Below, piece after piece: positions 26,782-29,594 of a DNA stretch of 29,594 nt. The stretch is from Chamaesiphon sp. (GTDB taxonomy: Bacteria > Cyanobacteriota > Cyanobacteriia > Cyanobacteriales > Chamaesiphonaceae), in the NCBI GenBank assembly GCA_020059425.1, contig JAGVCD010000214.1, positions 1 to 29,594 on the forward strand, in the 5' to 3' direction. The translations under genes were made by a program, and so were the position numbers. The notes under the pieces were generated by a model. The model was not told where the DNA came from and did no database searches. It saw only the letters and a program-made list of their open reading frames with translations. Every line of letters starts with the position of its first letter. Position 1 is the stretch's first letter.

Positions 26782-28290
26782 TTAACCAGGTTTTACCAAG
26801 AACGGATTGCCTTTAACGTTAGCAAAAATCGAAATGTCAATACTACTTGACGGCTGGGCAAACTGCTTTGACCGATTCTGGATTTTCACTACATTCTCAG
26901 AATCTCTAGAAAATAGAGAGCAGGTAGTTTTAATCCCATGAATAACATTATCGAAATTAATTTCTACTTTAGCTGCTGGTTGCCCAGCCTCTTGCCATGC
27001 CTGAGAATAAGCTATATTAACTGCTTCTTCAATTTCAGCACCAGTATAATTAATAAGGTCTGAGCATATCGCCCTGCATTGCTCCATGTTAAATGGTAGG
27101 AGCTGTTCCTCTGTAAAATTATTGCGATCGATAACTTTAAATCGCCCATCTCTCTTATTCAGATGTAAATAAAGAATAGTCATGCGATCGATCGGCTCAG
27201 GATAGCCAATGTAGTAAATTTTATTAAATCGTCCCGGCCTGGTAAATTCAAGCGGGATTTGCTCTAAGCGGTTAAGCGTAGCAAATACATAAGCTCCACA
27301 GTCTTCCGGATGCTCTTGGAGCCAAGTCAAAAGTACTCCCAGCATCACACCATTAACGCTACCTCCTAAAAATTTATCTACCTCATCAAAAAAGACAACG
27401 CAGCGACCAATTGCCTCAATTCTATTTAGCAAAGATTTAAGATAAGTCGCTCCTTCTGCTCCCAAAGAGACAACTTTATCAATACCAATATTAATCAACG
27501 GTACTCCCCAAATAGCCGCAGCCACCTTTGCAGCATGAGATTTCCCTGTTCCCGATGGCCCAACTAACAGAGCGCCTTTAGGACTAGGAACTCCAGCTGC
27601 TCTAGCTGCTGGGGTAAAGTGACTTTGAATTCTAATAATCTCCTCTTGCAGCAAGTCCATACCCCCAATCGCCTCGATGCGTGGAGTTGGTAGCAATTCC
27701 ATCCCTTCAAGTCGCAATAAATTACGCCGATAATTTATTGCAACTTGTCTAGCATCTTCCCCCGTTAGAGATTGGCTTTGAATCTGTCGAACCGCTTCAG
27801 TCCACTCCGCTGCTGATAGACCCAATCCTGCAAAAATTACCTCCCGATCTGTCAGGCCATGATTCATAGAAATTTGGCATAACTGATCAAAATCTGGGAA
27901 AGGTAGAACTACTTCTGGCAAAATGCCCCTCAGTGCTTCCGGAATCGGGCACAGTGGATAGTCAATTAGTAGTATTTGAGTGTCTGGATTTCTTCTTAGT
28001 TGGTCATAAGCCGATTGCAATGCGTATTCCACCGGAATCCTTTCGATCGAACTCAAGCGGTTTAAAATCGAAAGAACCCCGTCGAATACATGCAAACCTT
28101 TAGAGTCAGTCGTTTTAACAATTTGAGACGGTAAGCTTTCAATATCAACCCCTTCTAAAGGTGTCCAGTATTGCACTACCGAAAATTGTTGTGACAAGGC
28201 AAAAGCAATCGTCTCTCGTTCGATCGCTTTTGCCCTCAAAACAGCTAAATTATTGTGGCTTAGAGTATCAATCAGATTTTTAAGCATCAT
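26782..28290 (-). CDS. AAA ATPase, Ycf46-like (502 aa)
   Basis: An AAA-family ATPase with Walker A GPSGTGKS (244-251), Walker B VVFFDEVD (298-305), sensor 1 N340 in FATLN, and arginine-finger candidates R351 and R354 in RPGRF. The N-terminal 200 residues form a helical region with ILLIDYPL. LTWLQEHPE before sensor 1 resembles the Ycf46 group of cyanobacteria and plastids, whose members have been linked to inorganic carbon use. A plasmid-borne relative may differ in role. ATG at 28290 overlaps the upstream stop in ATGA, so the two are coupled. Topoisomerase follows after 11 nt. Likely hexameric and cytoplasmic; its client is unknown. Confidence 0.85.
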   Translation of the reverse strand: MMLKNLIDTLSHNNLAVLRAKAIERETIAFALSQQFSVVQYWTPLEGVDIESLPSQIVKTTDSKGLHVFDGVLSILNRLSSIERIPVEYALQSAYDQLRRNPDTQILLIDYPLCPIPEALRGILPEVVLPFPDFDQLCQISMNHGLTDREVIFAGLGLSAAEWTEAVRQIQSQSLTGEDARQVAINYRRNLLRLEGMELLPTPRIEAIGGMDLLQEEIIRIQSHFTPAARAAGVPSPKGALLVGPSGTGKSHAAKVAAAIWGVPLINIGIDKVVSLGAEGATYLKSLLNRIEAIGRCVVFFDEVDKFLGGSVNGVMLGVLLTWLQEHPEDCGAYVFATLNRLEQIPLEFTRPGRFNKIYYIGYPEPIDRMTILYLHLNKRDGRFKVIDRNNFTEEQLLPFNMEQCRAICSDLINYTGAEIEEAVNIAYSQAWQEAGQPAAKVEINFDNVIHGIKTTCSLFSRDSENVVKIQNRSKQFAQPSSSIDISIFANVKGNPFLVKPG

Positions 28291-28745
28291 AAGCTTTGAG
28301 TTTGGCCAATACTTGGCTCTGTCTTGGATTTAGAAACCTTTTTACGTGAATTAGCTACTTTTCCTGCTGCCTTGACACCCGCGATTCTCACTTTTTTCTC
28401 TTTTTCAGGAGCAATTCCTTTCGCCTCAGCGTCAAGAAGCTTTTCCAGCGCATCATTCGCCACTTCTTCTCTTTCCGTGCCAAAAGACTGATCATTTAAT
28501 GACCTAGTAGAGAATTTGATGCTTAATCCTTTTGGTTGATCAGTAGAAACCTTAAAGTCACCATCGGCATTTCTTGAAAGAAAATAGTCTTTGTTATCTT
28601 TTAACTGATCAGCGATCATCTCCCTTGGCGTAGGATCGTAGGGATCATCTAATTCTGCGGCAAAATACTCTGCCGCTTGATAAGCCATTTCTTCCGCTCC
28701 GACAGCTTGGCTCTCTGCTTTTATCTGTGATTCGGTTTGACTCAT
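28287..28745 (-). CDS. Unrecognised 152-residue protein with basic tail
   Basis: The N-terminal half is acidic and helical (AEEMAYQAAEYFAAELDD). A short mixed stretch follows (DYFLSRNADGDFKVSTD), and the tail is rich in Lys and Ser. The last 24 residues contain SRKKVSKSK and GQTQSL, closely matching the end of the neighbouring 266-residue protein, at both protein and DNA level. Basic tails of this sort often bind nucleic acid, but no fold is recognised. ATG at 28745 has TAGG upstream. The gene overlaps the AAA ATPase gene by 4 nt and may encode its adaptor. Confidence 0.65.
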   Translation of the reverse strand: MSQTESQIKAESQAVGAEEMAYQAAEYFAAELDDPYDPTPREMIADQLKDNKDYFLSRNADGDFKVSTDQPKGLSIKFSTRSLNDQSFGTEREEVANDALEKLLDAEAKGIAPEKEKKVRIAGVKAAGKVANSRKKVSKSKTEPSIGQTQSL

Positions 28746-28768
28746 GACTTTATGCCTAGGTTTTAGGT

Positions 28769-29594
28769 TTACAGACCCTGTGCTTGACCACTACTTGACT
28801 CTTCTTTGGATTTAGAAATTTTCTTGCGTGAACTAGTTGCTTTCGGTGCAGCCTTAGCACTTGCAACTACGGCTTTTTTCTTTGTTGTCTGAGGCTTTTG
28901 ACCACTTGGAGCCAAGCCCGCCGCTGGCGCTGCTATGGGTGATGATTGCTGAGATAGCTTGTCTCTAAAGTCAGCCACCTCAGCAAAAAATCGAGGGCTA
29001 ATCTCAATCGCGCTGTCCTTTCCAAGGCCAGCGAATAGATTTTGCCCCTGCTTGATCAAGCTGCGCGGGTTAGTTTTCGACTGGGGATTGGATACCAGAT
29101 CGGCTTTGATTTTGGAAACCTTGCTCAATACTCCCTGGGCTTTAGTTTTCGCTGCATTCTTGACTTGATTCCAGCGGCTAGCCACTGGAGTGAGACTACT
29201 AGTTCGAGTAATATTTAGACCTACCTCTGGTCCAATACCCAGCTTTTTCTCAATTTGCTCCTTGTTAAAGCTAGATACTTCTTTCTCGGTTATTTGGCCA
29301 GTACTGTCTACTTTCAGGATCGATCGACCGTTAACATTTAGACTAATCCCTTCAGCTCCTTCAATTCGATCGCCAACTTTAGTTTTATCGTCGAGTAGCT
29401 TGGTGTAAACTTGCTTTGCCTTATCGTCCCCACTAACCCTGTCAATCGCACGATTCTCGCTAAATAGTGTCTCTGTTTTCTGTTCTTTAACCTCAGTAGT
29501 GTTCGCTTGACCAATAGGAACAGCTTCTTGCTGTTCTGACTGCTGAACTGTTTTTAGGGTATCTTCCAACCTGTCGAGAACTTCAAGCTTAACA
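28769..29594 (-). CDS. Unrecognised protein with basic tail, possibly cut at right edge
   Basis: A TTG at 29567-29569 would give 266 residues, but the frame stays open to the window edge (VKLEVLDRLEDTLK before that point), so the true start may lie outside. The protein begins acidic and Gln-rich, then has a GISLNVNGRSILKVDSTGQI beta-type module near 80-100, a basic middle, and an Ala/Pro/Lys-rich tail ending SRKKISKSK and GQAQGL. The tail is shared with the 152-residue protein, pointing to a duplication. It lies 23 nt upstream of that gene. Function is unknown; a DNA- or membrane-associated structural role is possible. Confidence 0.6.
   Translation of the reverse strand, partial: VKLEVLDRLEDTLKTVQQSEQQEAVPIGQANTTEVKEQKTETLFSENRAIDRVSGDDKAKQVYTKLLDDKTKVGDRIEGAEGISLNVNGRSILKVDSTGQITEKEVSSFNKEQIEKKLGIGPEVGLNITRTSSLTPVASRWNQVKNAAKTKAQGVLSKVSKIKADLVSNPQSKTNPRSLIKQGQNLFAGLGKDSAIEISPRFFAEVADFRDKLSQQSSPIAAPAAGLAPSGQKPQTTKKKAVVASAKAAPKATSSRKKISKSKEESSSGQAQGL

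Overview
The window looks like cyanobacterial DNA. Palindromic GCGATCGC (HIP1-type) octamers and related CGATCG cores recur throughout (for example near 1333, 6034, 12010, 15876 and 24162). It also carries a TPR-CHAT protein and an IS5-type transposase remnant of cyanobacterial flavour. The host is probably filamentous or colonial, but no marker gene fixes the genus. The right end resembles a large-plasmid backbone (extra topoisomerase I and AAA ATPase, no chromosomal housekeeping genes), so a plasmid or other mobile replicon is likely. That is inference.

Left part (1-5146): a minus-strand set of three genes encodes a TPR-CHAT caspase-like protease, an unrecognised 128-residue protein and a small membrane protein cut by the window edge. 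Next comes an opioid-growth-factor-receptor-like (OGFr) gene split by a 250-bp element. The element has 16-bp perfect terminal inverted repeats, a TA target duplication, and the two ends of an IS5-like transposase with the middle deleted. Removing it with one TA rejoins the gene in frame.

Centre (5147-22342): a defence-type cluster on the plus strand. A SNF2 helicase resembling DrmD overlaps a 1652-residue adenine methyltransferase resembling DrmMI. After an inserted antisense pair (C39-like cysteine peptidase and a 103-residue protein) come a 2103-residue SF2 helicase with DUF1998/MZB zinc motifs and a nuclease-like tail, then a RelE-like domain fused to a UvrD/SF1 helicase. The order matches class 1 DISARM (drmD, drmMI, drmA, drmB, drmC), except that the drmA and drmB functions appear fused in one DruE-sized protein and the drmC slot holds the RelE-UvrD fusion. 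A plausible reading is that the methyltransferase marks self DNA and the translocases with the nuclease-like tail act on unmarked DNA. The role of the RelE domain is open.

Right part (22372-29594): a minus-strand run enters from the right edge. It encodes a 266-residue or longer protein, a 152-residue protein sharing its C-terminal tail, a Ycf46-like AAA ATPase, a type IA topoisomerase without obvious zinc ribbons, and two unrecognised proteins whose genes lie 1-2 nt apart. Tight spacing suggests co-transcription, and several genes start with GTG or TTG. This block converges on the defence cluster at about 22343-22371.
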